Shown piece after piece: positions 53,235 through 64,000 of a stretch of 64,000 nucleotides of DNA. Below the pieces are notes generated by a model, which did no database searches, was not told where the DNA came from, and saw nothing but the letters and a program-made list of their open reading frames with translations. Location: contig JAHCVI010000001.1 in the NCBI GenBank assembly GCA_019096155.1, positions 992,001 through 1,056,000 on the forward strand, written 5' to 3'. Numbering within the stretch: position 1 is the first letter of the stretch; every line of letters starts with the position of its first letter. This stretch comes from Staphylotrichum longicolle. Lineage: Eukaryota; Ascomycota; Sordariomycetes; Sordariales; Chaetomiaceae. Both the position numbers and the translations under genes were made by a program.

Positions 53235-54006
53235 TCAACCTCCTCCAGCTTCCTCTTCTTCGGACTCTCTCCCCCTCCCCTTCCCCTCCTCAGTCCACTC
53301 CACAATCTCCCACTCAACCCTCACCGTCCCCCCTCTCGCCGTCCCCTTCCTCAACCTCCCCAGCTTACTCCCCTCTACCAACCCTTCGAACCACGGCAGC
53401 ACACCCACCCTTCCCAGCACGCCCCCCCCTCCTTCTCCCCCAACCTCTCGCATCTCCGCGTCCCCGTCCCCAGAGGGAGCGGCAGGCGAAGGCGACCCTT
53501 CCCGAGGCGACTCCAGCAGGCCCCAATCCTCCAGGTCCGCCAGGTCCCCCGGCACCAGGCTCCCCAGGCTGAGCTGGATGAAGTCGGCCTCGCCCGGCGC
53601 GGGGCCCTCGGACCAGTACGAGAGCGGGGTGCCGCAGAAGCCGCAGAAGTGGCGCATCGTCGTGTGGCCCGTGTCGGCCGCGAGGGAGGTGTAGGCGCGG
53701 TGGATCTGCGCGCGCGTCTCGTCCGGGTTGAGCGGGAGGGTCAGGGAGTGGTAGGCCGAGAGGGGGACCCGGAGGTAGGAGGGGAGGGGCCCGCCGCCGA
53801 GGTCTGCGGTTCGCCGGGGGAGGTTAGTGTCGGTGTTGTTGGTGAGTATGAGGCGGGTTTCATGGAAGGAAGGGCTTACTATGAGAGGGGTGGGTGTGGA
53901 AGAGGATTTGGGCTGATTGGTGCGCTGGTTGAGTTTGGGGCAGTTGGATGATGTAGAGGTTGCGGCCGCAGTGGCAGCTGCCTCGAAGGGGGCGGTCGAT
54001 GTTCAT
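53235..54006 (-). CDS. GFA/CENP-V-fold (DUF636) zinc protein (231 aa)
   Basis: Two exons read leftward, 54006-53880 and 53803-53235. The start MNIDRPLRGSCHCGRN contains the first zinc motif CxC; an upstream in-frame ATG at 54084 is possible but less likely. The second exon gives SYLRVPLSAYHSLTLPLNPD, then MRHFCGFCGTPLSYWSEG with the second motif CxxC, and IQLSLGSLVPGDLADLED. This is the Mss4-like GFA fold, named after a bacterial glutathione-dependent formaldehyde-activating enzyme; most fungal members are of unknown function. The C-terminal 85 residues are unusual: a Gly/Glu/Pro-rich insert and an acidic end (SEEEEAGGG). Cytosolic or nuclear location is likely as there is no signal peptide. 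Confidence 0.8.
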
Positions 54007-55050
54007 TTTTGAGATGCGAAGAGGCCGGCTGAAGTGAGTGGGCCAGGGTGGTTCAATTGCGGGATGACGAGACAGAGGTTTCAAAAGGTACCAGTTCCTA
54101 GATCAGGGAACGAGGTTCGTCGATTGGAACTGGAAGCTGTCTTCGCGCTTTCCGCGTGGTGGTTGCAGATATGGTTGAGAACCGGGACCAGCAATGCTAC
54201 CGGGCTCGTATAAATCGGTAAATGAATGCACTGTCCACAGAACACGAACGCGTGCAATATATTTGCCGAGGGACTGGTTCAGTGCGTGTTTGTGCGGTAA
54301 AAGGGGACAGATTGTGTCTGGAAAGTAGCCGAGGATGCCGTTGTCCATTTATCATCGAACAATGGCCGTTGACTTACATCATTGCGCGTGGTGGTCCAGA
54401 CCACGCCCCACATGATTGCGAGCCTCTAGGCAGGGAGGCTCCAGCGCTCGTGCTGCACACTCTTGAAGCTCCCCTAGGCAGCTCCTGCGGGTATCATGGC
54501 CTCGAGCACAAGAGTTCTGCCCTCAATCGCTCCGTGTTTGGTTTCTTTGTCAAGTGACCGCGATCTGCCATCGCACTGCTGCCTGTAAAATACAGCTCAG
54601 GTGTGTTGATGTGTCATTGTTCTATAGAAGCCTCAAAGATGTCTCCAGCTGCCTCAAACAATTTCAACAATGCTTTGCTCTCATCCAGAAATTAGCGAAG
54701 TCGTTGTGATCGCAGAGCTTTTATTTTACGATAACGGTCTTGGAAAGCAAGAGATCGGAGAGCTCCAGTCGGCGTCACCACTTGCCTCCATTCAACTCGG
54801 TGAGATCGGTAATGTGGTATTTACAGGGGTGTGGATCTGGCTGTATTTTGTATCTGAAATCTGTATTTCCCGTCCTTGCCACGGCTCCACAATATCCCTG
54901 ACCGCCCGGCAGTTCTGTCGCCTTTGCCAATTTAGCTCTCGTCGCGTCAACCTCGCACAACGCGCCAGCCACCCATCAAACGCCAACCTGAACTCTGCGG
55001 TGTCCATCGCAACTATCCCACCTCACAATAGTATCAAAGAGTCGGACACC
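54007..55050. promoter_or_regulatory. Divergent promoter region between GFA gene and pob3
   Basis: About 1 kb between divergent genes. GGTACC lies near 54087. No other gene is recognised. A 130-codon forward frame at 54670-55062 runs across the pob3 start in another frame and has no motif. Confidence 0.4.
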
Positions 55051-57044
55051 ATGGCTATGTGAGTAGTACACAGCATTCTCTTTCATCAAGCTTTTTTTGA
55101 TCCTGGCAATGACTTTTGCTGTAACCATCGACTTTGTAACGGACCCGCGACTGACGTTGCCATAGGGAGAGCTTTGACAATATCCACCTGGACCTGTCCC
55201 GGGAACAGGGCAAGTGCAGGTTTGCTGAGAACGGCTTGGGCTGGAAGCCCGCGGGCGGCGGCGACACCTTCACTCTCGACCAGAGCAACATCGGCGGCGC
55301 ACAATGGAGCAGGGCCGCGAGGGGCTACGAAGTGAAGATCCTGCAGCGGAATTCGGGCGTCATCCAGCTGGACGGTTTTCAACAAGAGGTACGCGGGCCA
55401 TACACGGGGTGGGCCAGGGCGGAAGCTTTGCATCGCGGGAGCTGACTTTGCACAGGACTACGAGCGCCTCAGCAAGATTTTCAAGAGCTGGTACAGCACC
55501 AACCTCGAAAGCAAGGAACATTCTCTGCGCGGCTGGAATTGGGGCAAAGCCGAGTTTGGCAAGGCTGAGCTCTCGTTCAACGTGCAGAACCGACCCGCTT
55601 TCGAAATTCCGTACTCCGAGATTTCCAACACTAACCTCGCTGGGCGCAACGAAATCGCCGTTGAGTTCTCGGTCGGCGAGGGCGGAAAGGCCAACGGCCA
55701 GAATGGCGCGACACCAGGGAAGGGCAGGAAAGCGGCGGCCGGGCGGGATCAGATGACAGAGATCAGGTTCTACATCCCGGGGACGACGACGAGGAAGGAG
55801 GCCGAAGGTGGCGACGCCGGGAGCGGCGCTGACGAGGAAGAGAAGAACGCCGTCACGCTCTTCTACGACACTCTTATCGAGAAGGCCGAGATCGGGGAGA
55901 CAGCGGGCGACACGATTGCTACTTTCTTGGATGTCCTCCATCTCACACCGAGGTTCGTACATCTATTCTCTGTGGTGTGTCATAGCGCTCAGTATCTAAC
56001 GAGTTCGCAGAGGTCGGTTCGACATCGACATGTACGACGCCTCGTTCCGTCTCCGTGGCAAAACCTACGACTACAAGATCCAGTACGAGGCTATCAAGAA
56101 GTTTATGGTCCTTCCGAAGCCCGACGACACTCACTTTATGCTCTGCATTGGGTTGGATCCGCCACTCCGACAAGGTCAGACGCGGTACCCCTTCGTCGTC
56201 ATGCAGTTCAAGCAGGACGAGGAGGTCACGCTGGATCTCAATCTCTCGGAGGAGGAGCTCGAGGGCAAATACAAGGACAAGCTCCAGGCCCACTACGAAC
56301 AACCTCTACACCAGGTTGTCGCGTACATCTTCAAGGGACTGGCGAACAAGAAGATCACAGCGCCCGCAAAGGACTTCACAACGTACGTCGGTTGCTCGGT
56401 GTTAAGTTGAGACTTGAGTGTATGTGCTGACCCCTTCTTGCAGGCACCGCCAGCAGTACGGCATCAAGTGTTCAATCAAGGCGAGCGAAGGTTTCCTCTA
56501 CTGCCTGGAGAAGGCCTTCATGTTTGTACCGAAGCCCGCCACGTACATCTCATACGAGCAGACGCAGTCCATCACCTTTTCGCGCGTGAGCGGCGCCGTC
56601 TCGGCTTTGTCGACATTCGACATCACCGTGCATCTCAAGTCCGGCGCGGGCTCCTCGCAGTTCAGCAACATTAACCGCGAAGATCTGAAGGCCCTCGAGG
56701 ACTTTTTCAAGCTCAAGGGCCTGCGGGTTAAGAACGAGATCGACGAGGAGACGACTCTGCTGGCTGCGGCCCTGAGGGACGAGGACATGGCGAGTTCGGA
56801 TGAGGAGGTTGTTGCCGCCAAGGCGGACCGCGGCTCGGCAGACGAGGATGAGGAGAGCGTGGACGAGGACTTCCAGGCGGATAGCGAGAGCGATGTTGCC
56901 GAGGAGTACGACAGAACCCACGAGAGCGACGGGTCGGGCAGCGCCGAAAGCGATGTTGACAACGAGGTTGACGACGAGGACGAGGATATGGACGACGAAG
57001 AGGAGGAGGAGGAGCGGCCGAAGAAAAAGAAGAAGACTGGTTAG
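55051..57044 (+). CDS. pob3: FACT complex subunit Pob3 (SSRP1 homologue, 566 aa)
   Basis: Five exons: 55051-55058 (only 8 bases, M-A-M), 55166-55388, 55456-55952, 56011-56382 and 56444-57044. Pob3 and Spt16 form FACT, the histone chaperone that opens nucleosomes for polymerases. The N-terminal part begins ESFDNIHLDLSREQGKCRFA. Then come the SSRP1/Pob3 domain words NSGVIQLDGFQQEDYERLSK and LTPRGRFDIDMYDASFRLRG, with YDYKIQYEAIKKFMVLPKPD. The Rtt106-like middle domain follows (QYGIKCSIKASEGFLYCLEK). The last ~95 residues are strongly acidic (SDEE, DEDEESVDED) and end in a PKKKKKTG nuclear-localisation-like tail. As usual in fungi it lacks the HMG box. The 8-base first exon is supported by the conserved ESFDNI start. 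Confidence 0.93.
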
Positions 57045-57983
57045 GGGGCAGTCAAGAGTTTGCCAATCGGAGGTCTCGGGCTACGGCCGGGAGGAAGGTG
57101 TGAGGTTAAAAGCAGCCAGGCTCTAGGAAGCCAAGAGCCAGCGGGCTCGAGAGTCGATGCGTTTTATGGGCTGGAGTTCAGGGCTGGGTAATCAGCAGCA
57201 TGATGTATTATTGGCAGTGTTTGAGTTTAACGTCCCGTTTGGGTACAAAGGCACAGAGGGAACCCTGATGAGCCTGCGCAGTCGAAGTGGTCTTAGGGTT
57301 GTGATACCATGGCGAGTTGTGTGCAGCCGACGCACTTGCGCTGAAAATGATCGTTACTCAACCATATCCAGAGGACCGGACCGGCGCGACAAGCACAACA
57401 CTTCATCTGTTTGTTTCGACCTCTCTCTCCCCTGTTCACTTGCATGCACAACCGTTGGCTCTCGCGGCTCCTGTCGGGCTATTTAAAGATGGCCGCTGGC
57501 CCGTGCATTACTACCCCACCTAGCCCACTAACGTCAGGCTCGTTGCTGTGCAGGTGCAGGGTGTGCACGAGAGTTTGTTGTCCACTTTCGACTTTTCTGA
57601 TTTCAGTGCCCCACCTTGCACTCATCTCGCAGCAGCACCGGCATTCCACCACTGCAGCCTTTGTTCGAACCTGCTCAGCACCCAGCACGCGCTCCCTACA
57701 AATCTCAAGCCGGTCTCGTGACTACCCATTAACCGCGTCGCCCTTTCCCACGCCCATTTCCCACCGCCTTCTACCCTGTGTCACCGTGCGATTGCAGACG
57801 ATGGAGGCCATCTAGAGGGGTCCGTCGAGCCATGTGTGTCGGGCGCTGCATCTGCCGTTCCTGAGAATGCCGAGGACTGCGAACACTACACAGCTGCTCG
57901 GGGTATAGCAGTTCTGAAAACCAGCATTCCAAAACCTGCTGCTGGCATAGATTTCGCTACACAACATACGTTACCGTCCGGCA
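57045..57983. promoter_or_regulatory. Upstream region of los1 with a short upstream ORF
   Basis: No gene. A five-codon upstream ORF, ATG at 57801 to TAG at 57813-57815 (MEAI), lies in the probable leader of the following gene. CT-rich stretches near 57420 and 57640 are usual around fungal transcription starts. Confidence 0.4.
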
Positions 57984-60900
57984 ATGGACGCCCAGGTGAG
58001 TCGCCCAGCTGCCTGTTCCCCGCTGCCCAACCCGCAACCCGCCAGCCCCGCTATGGCAGAACCGATGGCGGGTTCGCAGCCGACCAAGTCGAAGTTGCTG
58101 GGTTCACATCCACCACCCGCTGTTGTGGTTTGGCAGTATATTCTTTCTCTCTGCTTTTGCTAATATTTCCGCCCGCGTCCAGATCGAAAATGCGATCGAG
58201 ATCGCCTGGAATCCCTCGTCGGACCAGGCGCTCAAAAACCAGGCCTTCGAGTTCCTGAACCAGCTGCGCACCGATCCCCAGGCCTGGCAGGTCTGCACCA
58301 CCCTCTTTACCCGAACCCCCCGAGCATCCGAAGTCGTACGTCTCGTCTCCCTCGAAATCATCAACAATGCCGTCCACTCGCAAGCAGTCGACGCCGCCAG
58401 CCTCGGCTTCCTCAAGCAGTCCTTCCTCGAGTACATCGGGCGCATCTACAGCGGCGAGGCCCAGGAGCCCGTCGACCCGGCACATCTGCAGAACAAGCTG
58501 ACGCAGACCTTGACATACCTGTTCGTCTACTTGTACAAGGAGGGCTGGGAGAGCTTCATCGATGACTTCCTCGCCCTCGCCAACAAGGACAACAACCTCC
58601 CCGGCGTGGTCATGTACCTGCGCATCCTGGGCTCGATCCACGACGAGATTGCCGACCTCATGCTCAGCCGGCCAGACAACGAGGCCAAGCGCAACAACGA
58701 TCTCAAGGACTTGGTGCGTGACCGAGACATGCGGAAAATCGCCCAGTCCTGGCAGGATCTGCTGGCCCGCTACGGCAACCAGAACGATGCCGTGACTGAG
58801 TCGACGCTCAAGATAATTGGCAAGTGGGTCAGCTGGATTGACATTCATCTCGTCATCAACCAGGAGATGCTCAACCTGCTGCTGCCCTTGGTCGGGAGGA
58901 CAAGCGCAGCCGGCGGCGAGGACAAGGTCAGGGATGCGGCCGTGGACACTTTTACCGAGATCGTGGCCAAGAAGATGAAGGCCGGCGACAAGATAGAGAT
59001 GATTACGTTCCTTAACCTCCAGGAGATTGTCACGCAGCTGCTGGCTAGCCCGCCGCTCAACGAGTGGAAGGGGACCCCACGGTACGATACCGACCTTGCC
59101 GAGGCTGTGGCCAAGCTGGTCAACGCCATCATGGCCGACGTGGTGCGTGTCCTGGAAGACAGCAAGGTCGACAACGACACGAGGGCAAAGGCGGAGCAGC
59201 TTCTGCGGGGCTTCCTGCCCTCCCTGCTCCGTCTCTTCTCGGACGAGTACGACGAAGTCTGCTCCACCGTCATCTCGTCTCTTACCGACCTCCTGACCTT
59301 TCTCCGGAAGGTCGGACAGCTCCCTCCCACATACTCCGAGATGCTGCCCCCCATCCTCAACGCCATTGTCTTAAAGATGAGGTACGATGAGACGTCCAAC
59401 TGGGGCCATGAGGACGAGCAGACGGACGAGGCCGAGTTTCAAGAGCTACGTAAAAAATTGCAGATTCTCCAGAAGAGCGTTGCCTCTGTCGACGAGAACC
59501 TGTGCATAGAATTTCTGAGCAATCTGGTTGCAAACATGTTTACTACTCTCGAGCAGCAGGGATCGCAGATGGACTGGAGGGACCTTGACCTTGCGCTGCA
59601 CGAGATCTACCTCTTTGGCGAGCTGGCGCTGCCCAACATGGGCCTGGCTCAGAAGAGCCAGCCGAACAGCATCGCTGCCGAGAGGCTCGGCGTCATGATG
59701 AGCAAGATGGTCGAGTCAGGTAAGGATTTCGGTAGTCGTCGCTTGACATTCGCGCTAATTGTACTCAGGCATCGCCAACTACCCCCACCCTGCGATCCTT
59801 CTCCAGTACATGGAGATTTGCACAAGATACTACAACTTCTTCGAGGACCAGCACCGTTATATCCCGCAAGTACTCGAAAACTTTGTCCGGCTGGTGCACC
59901 ATGACCATGTTCGGATCCGCACCAGGTCCTGGTACCTCTTCCTCCGATTCGTGAAGACGCTCCGGGCACAGGTCGGCAACGTGGCCAAGACAGTGATCGA
60001 GTCCATCGGCGATCTCTTGCCGATCAAAGCTGAGGTCCCTGGCAACGACGCCGACGATGACATGTCCTCAGACGAGTCCGACCACTCGGCCGACGCCGTC
60101 TTCACTAGCCAGCTCTACCTGTACGAGGCCATCGGGTGCATCTCGTCGACATCCGCCACACCCCCCTCCGACCAGGCGCTGTACGCGCGCTCGGTCATGG
60201 AGCCGCTCTTCTCCGACATGAGCGTGCACATGGAGCGAGCCAAGGCCGGCGATGCGCAGGCGGTCCTGCAGGTGCACCACATCATCATGGCTCTGGGGAC
60301 GCTCGCCAACGGCTATGCCGAGGCGCATGCCGGGCAGCCAAACAAACGGCCACAGCCCCACGAAGCCATCTCGAACGAGTTCTCGAGAGCCGCCGAGGCC
60401 ATCCTGATCGCCCTCAACCAGCTCAGCGCCAGCGACGACATCCGCGCCGCGTGCCGGTCGGCCTTCTCCCGCCTTCTGGGCGTGCTGGGCGTCGCCGTCC
60501 TCCCGCAGCTGCCGCAGTGGATCGAGGGGCTCCTGTCGCGCAGCTCCAGCAAGGACGAGATGGCCATGTTTCTGCGGCTTCTGGAGCAGGTCGTCTACAA
60601 CTTTAAGGGCGAGATCTACACCATCCTCGACCTCCTCCTCACGCCCCTCCTGCAGCGCGTCTTCACGGGCCTCGCCGAGCCCATCAGCGGCACCGACGAC
60701 GAGATCCAACTCCAGGAACTCCGCCGCGAGTACGTCTCGTTCGTGCAGGTCATCCTTCTCAACGACCTCGGCGGCGTCCTCGTCTCAGCCGCCAACCAGG
60801 CCACCTTTGAGTCGCTCGTCTCCTCCATCATCAACATCGCAAAGACGCTCACCCACGGCAACCTCGTCCCCTCGCGCATCGCCTTCAACGTCCTCTCCCG

Positions 60901-61288
60901 GATGGCGACCCAGTGGGGCGGCCCGGACGTCGCCACCATCGGCGAGAACCCCGTCACGACGGGGGCGCCGGCCCCCGCGATCCCGGGGTTCGACCGCTTC
61001 ATGATTGAGCACTTCCACGGGCTGTGCTGGACGGTGCTGCAGGACGCCGGGTTCCGGCCCAACACGGACGCGCAGAGCCGGCAGATCCTGACCGAGATTG
61101 CGGGGATCCAGCAGGTGATTTACGCCAAGACGGGCGAGGCGTTTGTGGCGCACCTGCAGGGGGTGACGTTCCCGCAGCTGGGGATCGAGGAGGGCGGCGG
61201 CCGGGAGTATCTGAGGGTGTTGACGACGAGTAGGGAGAAGAAGCCGGTTGTGAACTGGCTGATGGGGTTGCTGAAGGGCAGGAGGTAG
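57984..61288 (+). CDS. los1: Exportin-T, tRNA nuclear exporter Los1 (1022 aa)
   Basis: Three exons: 57984-57995 (12 bases, MDAQ), 58183-59719 and 59769-61288. Los1 binds tRNA and Ran-GTP in the nucleus and carries tRNA to the cytoplasm. The sequence is helical HEAT-repeat protein throughout. It starts IENAIEIAWNPSSDQALKNQ, with PQAWQVCTTLFTRTPRASEV typical of the exportin-1-like N-terminus, and FLVYLYKEGWESF-type helices. An ELALPNMGLAQ stretch precedes intron 2. After the splice (VESGIANYPHPAILLQYMEI) come YYNFFEDQHRYIPQVLENFV and the C-terminal FVQVILLNDLGGVLVSAANQ and FDRFMIEHFHGLCWTVLQDA. Length is normal for the family. A short upstream ORF lies in the leader. It follows pob3 in the same direction with its own 0.9-kb upstream region. 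Confidence 0.93.
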
Positions 61289-61983
61289 GCGGCAGGCGTA
61301 GATAGATAGATGGGATTTGGGGTGGTGGGGGTGTGAAATATATTGTGTTTGTTGGTACTGTGCTGTGCTCAGGCGGCGTGGTTTGTTGCAGCGGGGTCCC
61401 CGGGTGTAAGTGCGTTGCGTGTCGGAAATGTGAAGTGCTTGCAGTTGGACGGGGAGGTGAAATGATTGCCTCGACGTGGGTTTGTTGTGGAGGCTTGAAT
61501 GAGGATGAGGAAGAGGAAGAGGAAGAGGCAAACGAGGATAAATGAGTTTACGCTTTGAAGAAGGTAGAGATATTAGACTTCGGCTCCGAGTTCACTTATC
61601 TTGCTTCTTGGGGTCGTTTTGCTTGGCGTTATGGTTTCACGTCTGCGGTTGACACGGGAACAGAAAGGGGCTCCAACAAAACAAAGTGCCTACCTCTCTA
61701 CCTTACTTGCATGTCACGCGGTGCCCGGACCATCACCGCACAAAGCCTCAATCCCTCAACAACCGCCATGTCGACAGAACATGGACATCGACCCTCCCAC
61801 ATCCGCCGCTTCTTATCCGCCGCTCCTTCAAGGCGCTTCGCGGCAGACGCAACATCACCCAACCCAGAAACAACAAAAACAACATCCCGCCCCTCGGGTC
61901 TGGAGTTAGTGGGGGAACATACAGGGGAGGAATGGGGCGAGGGCAAGGGGGTGTGTTGCGGTGTACTCTATTTGCTTTTGATG
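61289..61983. other. Gene-free gap between convergent genes
   Basis: GA-rich low-complexity (GAGGAAGAGGAAGAG at about 61505-61527) and 3' flanks only. Confidence 0.4.
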
Positions 61984-64000
61984 TCAGATTTTACCAACAG
62001 AGAACGAGAACGTGCCCCTCCTCCTCTGTTCGTCATCCTTTGGGAACGAAGCCAACAGCGTCTCGAGGCCCTTAAGGGGCGCTTCGTTGAGCCAGGGTCT
62101 GAACGACTCGTCCAGAACGCTCCGGGCTGAAACCCTTCTCCCTTTTGCGGTCACGATAAACGACCGCACATCGGCGTGTCGACTAACGAGCAGTTGGAAT
62201 ATTTCTATCCGCTCTTCTGCTCGTCCCCGCGCCTCGTCCAACGTCCAGCCGCCACCTTCACTGGCTGCGCTGGCATAGCTCTCGTGCTGCCACTGCAAGG
62301 CGCGCTCCCAGCACGTCCGTTTCTCAAACTTTGCGTTGGGGTCTGCGCCGTGGTCCAGCAGAGTTTTGACGAGCCGCGGTTTGGCGAGGTGGTATGGAGC
62401 GATCGTTGAGGGCACGAGCGCGTAGTCAAGAAGGGGTCGCCCCTTTTTCGACCTCAGTACCTTGCCTGCGCTGTTTCCTTTTCCAAGCTCGGCTTTCACG
62501 TAGTTGCAGAGTCCGAATTGGATGGCAAGGGACAGGAATGAGTCTTGCCAGCTTCTCTGATGGAAGCACGCCGGGTCGAAGTGGAAGTTGGACCAGTGCA
62601 TCTCGGCAATGCGCTTCGACTCCCGTCCGCGGTCCTCGAGGCCCACGATGCCGTGCGGATCTTGGAGCCTCGTTTCGAGATACTGGCCATTTGAGCCCTT
62701 CTGCGAGTTCTCGTGGTGGTATTGCATCGTGCTGTCCAACGCTGTGAGCAGCATGATGTACTCCTGGTCCAGTTCTTTGGCCGGATCGTGCCTCGAGTCG
62801 ATATCGTTGGCGACCAGCAACGCCGTTGTCGCAAAGGCCCACAGGTGTTGCAACGAACTAGTAGGAGGGACGCACTTGAGTTGCTGCACCGCTGATCCGA
62901 GAAGAGCGATGCGAGGGTTGAAGCTCAAGCCAGTCCGGGTGGCATCGGCCAATACTGTTGCGGATTCCCTTCGAAGGTAGTCGGGCACGGATTAGTGACA
63001 GTACTGAATTGTGGAAGCTGGATTCCAATCGGAGCCTCCGTCTCCGGGTGAGTCGGTGGTTACGAAGCCCGGCCATGTCGTCATGAAATCTTTGGCCAAG
63101 TGGTTGCACCTCATCTGAACCCAATGCCCGGCTTGGGGCCAGCTCAAGACGGGAGAGCTGCTGATCTCCATTGGGTGACGGTTCCCCAGCGCCAACGCCA
63201 GATTGACCAGCCTCAGGGCGCTCTCGCAGTTGCCAGGCCAACTCTGCGTGATATCCGCCCAGGCGAGCATGACCAGAACGGTTTGTGAAGCACGACGCTT
63301 GACAGGACCCGGCATCTCTGACCACATCCTGCGAAGTACATCATCTGGTATCGCCATCACCCCGCTCTCAAACTCGTTTAGAATCTCAACCACTGTCTTG
63401 CCTTCTTCTAGCTTTCCCAAGACGGTTCTGACTGACAACACGGCCCGCAGAAACACGCCTCTTGAATCCGCAAGGATGTGACGGATAAGACGATCGGTGC
63501 TCTGTTTGTCAGTAGCCGCGGCCGCACGAAACCATGCCTGGCTTTCGAGGGTCTTGGTGACGTAGGTTTCAATGTCTTTGCGGTCGAGGTCGTGTAATGT
63601 AATCTGTGGTCGGATTCCCAACCTGTCGAATGCCTCAAGCGGTCGACTTGAGACTAAAGCCTTGACGTTGGCTGAGGTGGCAACCTCATTCTTAAAGAAC
63701 TCAATGATTTCGGTGAAATCATTGAAGCCATCTTCACTACCTCGTTTTTGGTACTCATCGATGCCGTCAACGAGGAAAAACAACTTCAAGGGAGTGTGAT
63801 TCTGGTCGACCAGTCTTCGAAATGCGTCTCGCAACTGTTCAAGCCGCCATACACCCAGTCCAGCGCCCAACGTGCTCATGCCGCTAGAAGCCGAAGCGTA
63901 GAACATTGACCATTTCTTGGGGAAAACATTTGGCGCGAGATGCGGCTGTTGGTAGAGGACGCTGTATAGCAAAGCTCTCAACAGCCCTTCTTCTGACCTC
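61984..64000 (-). pseudogene. NACHT/ankyrin STAND-type gene with premature stop, 5' part beyond the window
   Basis: The reading frame runs leftward from the window edge to a TGA-type end near 61984, in one frame throughout but broken by one TAA at 62992-62994. Before the stop: SEEGLLRALLYSVLYQ, then LKLFFLVDGIDEYQ (Walker B of NACHT), ALVSSRPLEAFD, and the domain ending STIQYCH. The residues immediately after the stop read SVPDYLRRESATVLADATRT, exactly the expected continuation of the 'H-[EQ]-SV-x-D[YF]L' motif, so a single codon is altered. Later words are RLVKTLLDHGADPNAKF (one ankyrin repeat) and a C-terminal tail. NACHT STAND proteins of fungi are innate-immunity-like sensors that trigger cell death. 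The N-terminal effector domain and the P-loop are outside the window. A translation read through the stop is not expected. Confidence 0.8.

Noticed and set aside
1..64000. CRISPR arrays, prophage, insertion sequences, operons
   Set aside because: None seen, and none expected: introns, the initiator tRNA and gene families show a fungal nuclear genome.

Overview
The window is nuclear DNA of a filamentous ascomycete, most probably Sordariales and quite possibly Chaetomiaceae. Genes are intron-rich, with short GT-AG introns (about 40-110 nt, GTRAGT-like donors). Third codon positions are G/C-rich. The initiator tRNA-Met has the fungal form as I remember it from Neurospora. The family 1 beta-glucosidase is 476 aa and, from memory, closely resembles the intracellular Humicola-type enzyme. 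No prokaryotic, viral or organellar features were seen.

Layout. 1-5.2 kb: the 3' end of an unknown gene, a one-pass membrane protein of unknown function, and a large protein joining a trypsin-like protease domain to a C2HC zinc finger. 5.9-13 kb: a secreted DUF7136-type protein, a decayed gene relic, an allantoate-permease-type MFS transporter (11 exons) and a GPI-anchored 8-cysteine protein. 13.8-23.3 kb looks like an allorecognition/innate-immunity-flavoured stretch: a degenerate G-alpha-like protein with a STAND-type helical N-terminus, a frameshifted HET-domain gene, a small cysteine-rich secreted protein, an intact HET-domain gene and a second DUF7136 protein. 23.7-31.2 kb encodes secreted or wall proteins: an alpha/beta hydrolase, a GPI-anchored yapsin-like aspartic protease with a long Ser/Thr stalk, and a cysteine-rich gene that is out of frame. 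31.6-42.5 kb holds a second decayed relic, a 2EXR-domain protein, a TMEM198-like 7-TM protein with a huge cytoplasmic tail, a 3.2-kb gene-free gap and a conserved membrane protein. 43.9-61.3 kb is the core-genome part: the Erf4 subunit of the Ras palmitoyltransferase, initiator tRNA-Met, an acyl-CoA synthetase, GH1 beta-glucosidase, a GFA/CENP-V-fold protein, the FACT subunit Pob3 and the tRNA exportin Los1. The right edge carries a NACHT/ankyrin STAND gene broken by an in-frame stop.

Working together. The core genes are independent housekeeping functions (chromatin, tRNA export, protein palmitoylation, lipid and cellobiose use). The accessory part combines surface or secreted proteins with HET, STAND and G-alpha-like proteins, several visibly broken. 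This is the pattern expected of fungal non-self recognition repertoires under birth-and-death evolution. All exon boundaries were placed by hand from splice-site consensus plus continuity of the encoded family, and reading-frame arithmetic was checked for each intact multi-exon model with a resolved start; the Erf4 gene lacks a resolved 5' end and was not checked end to end.
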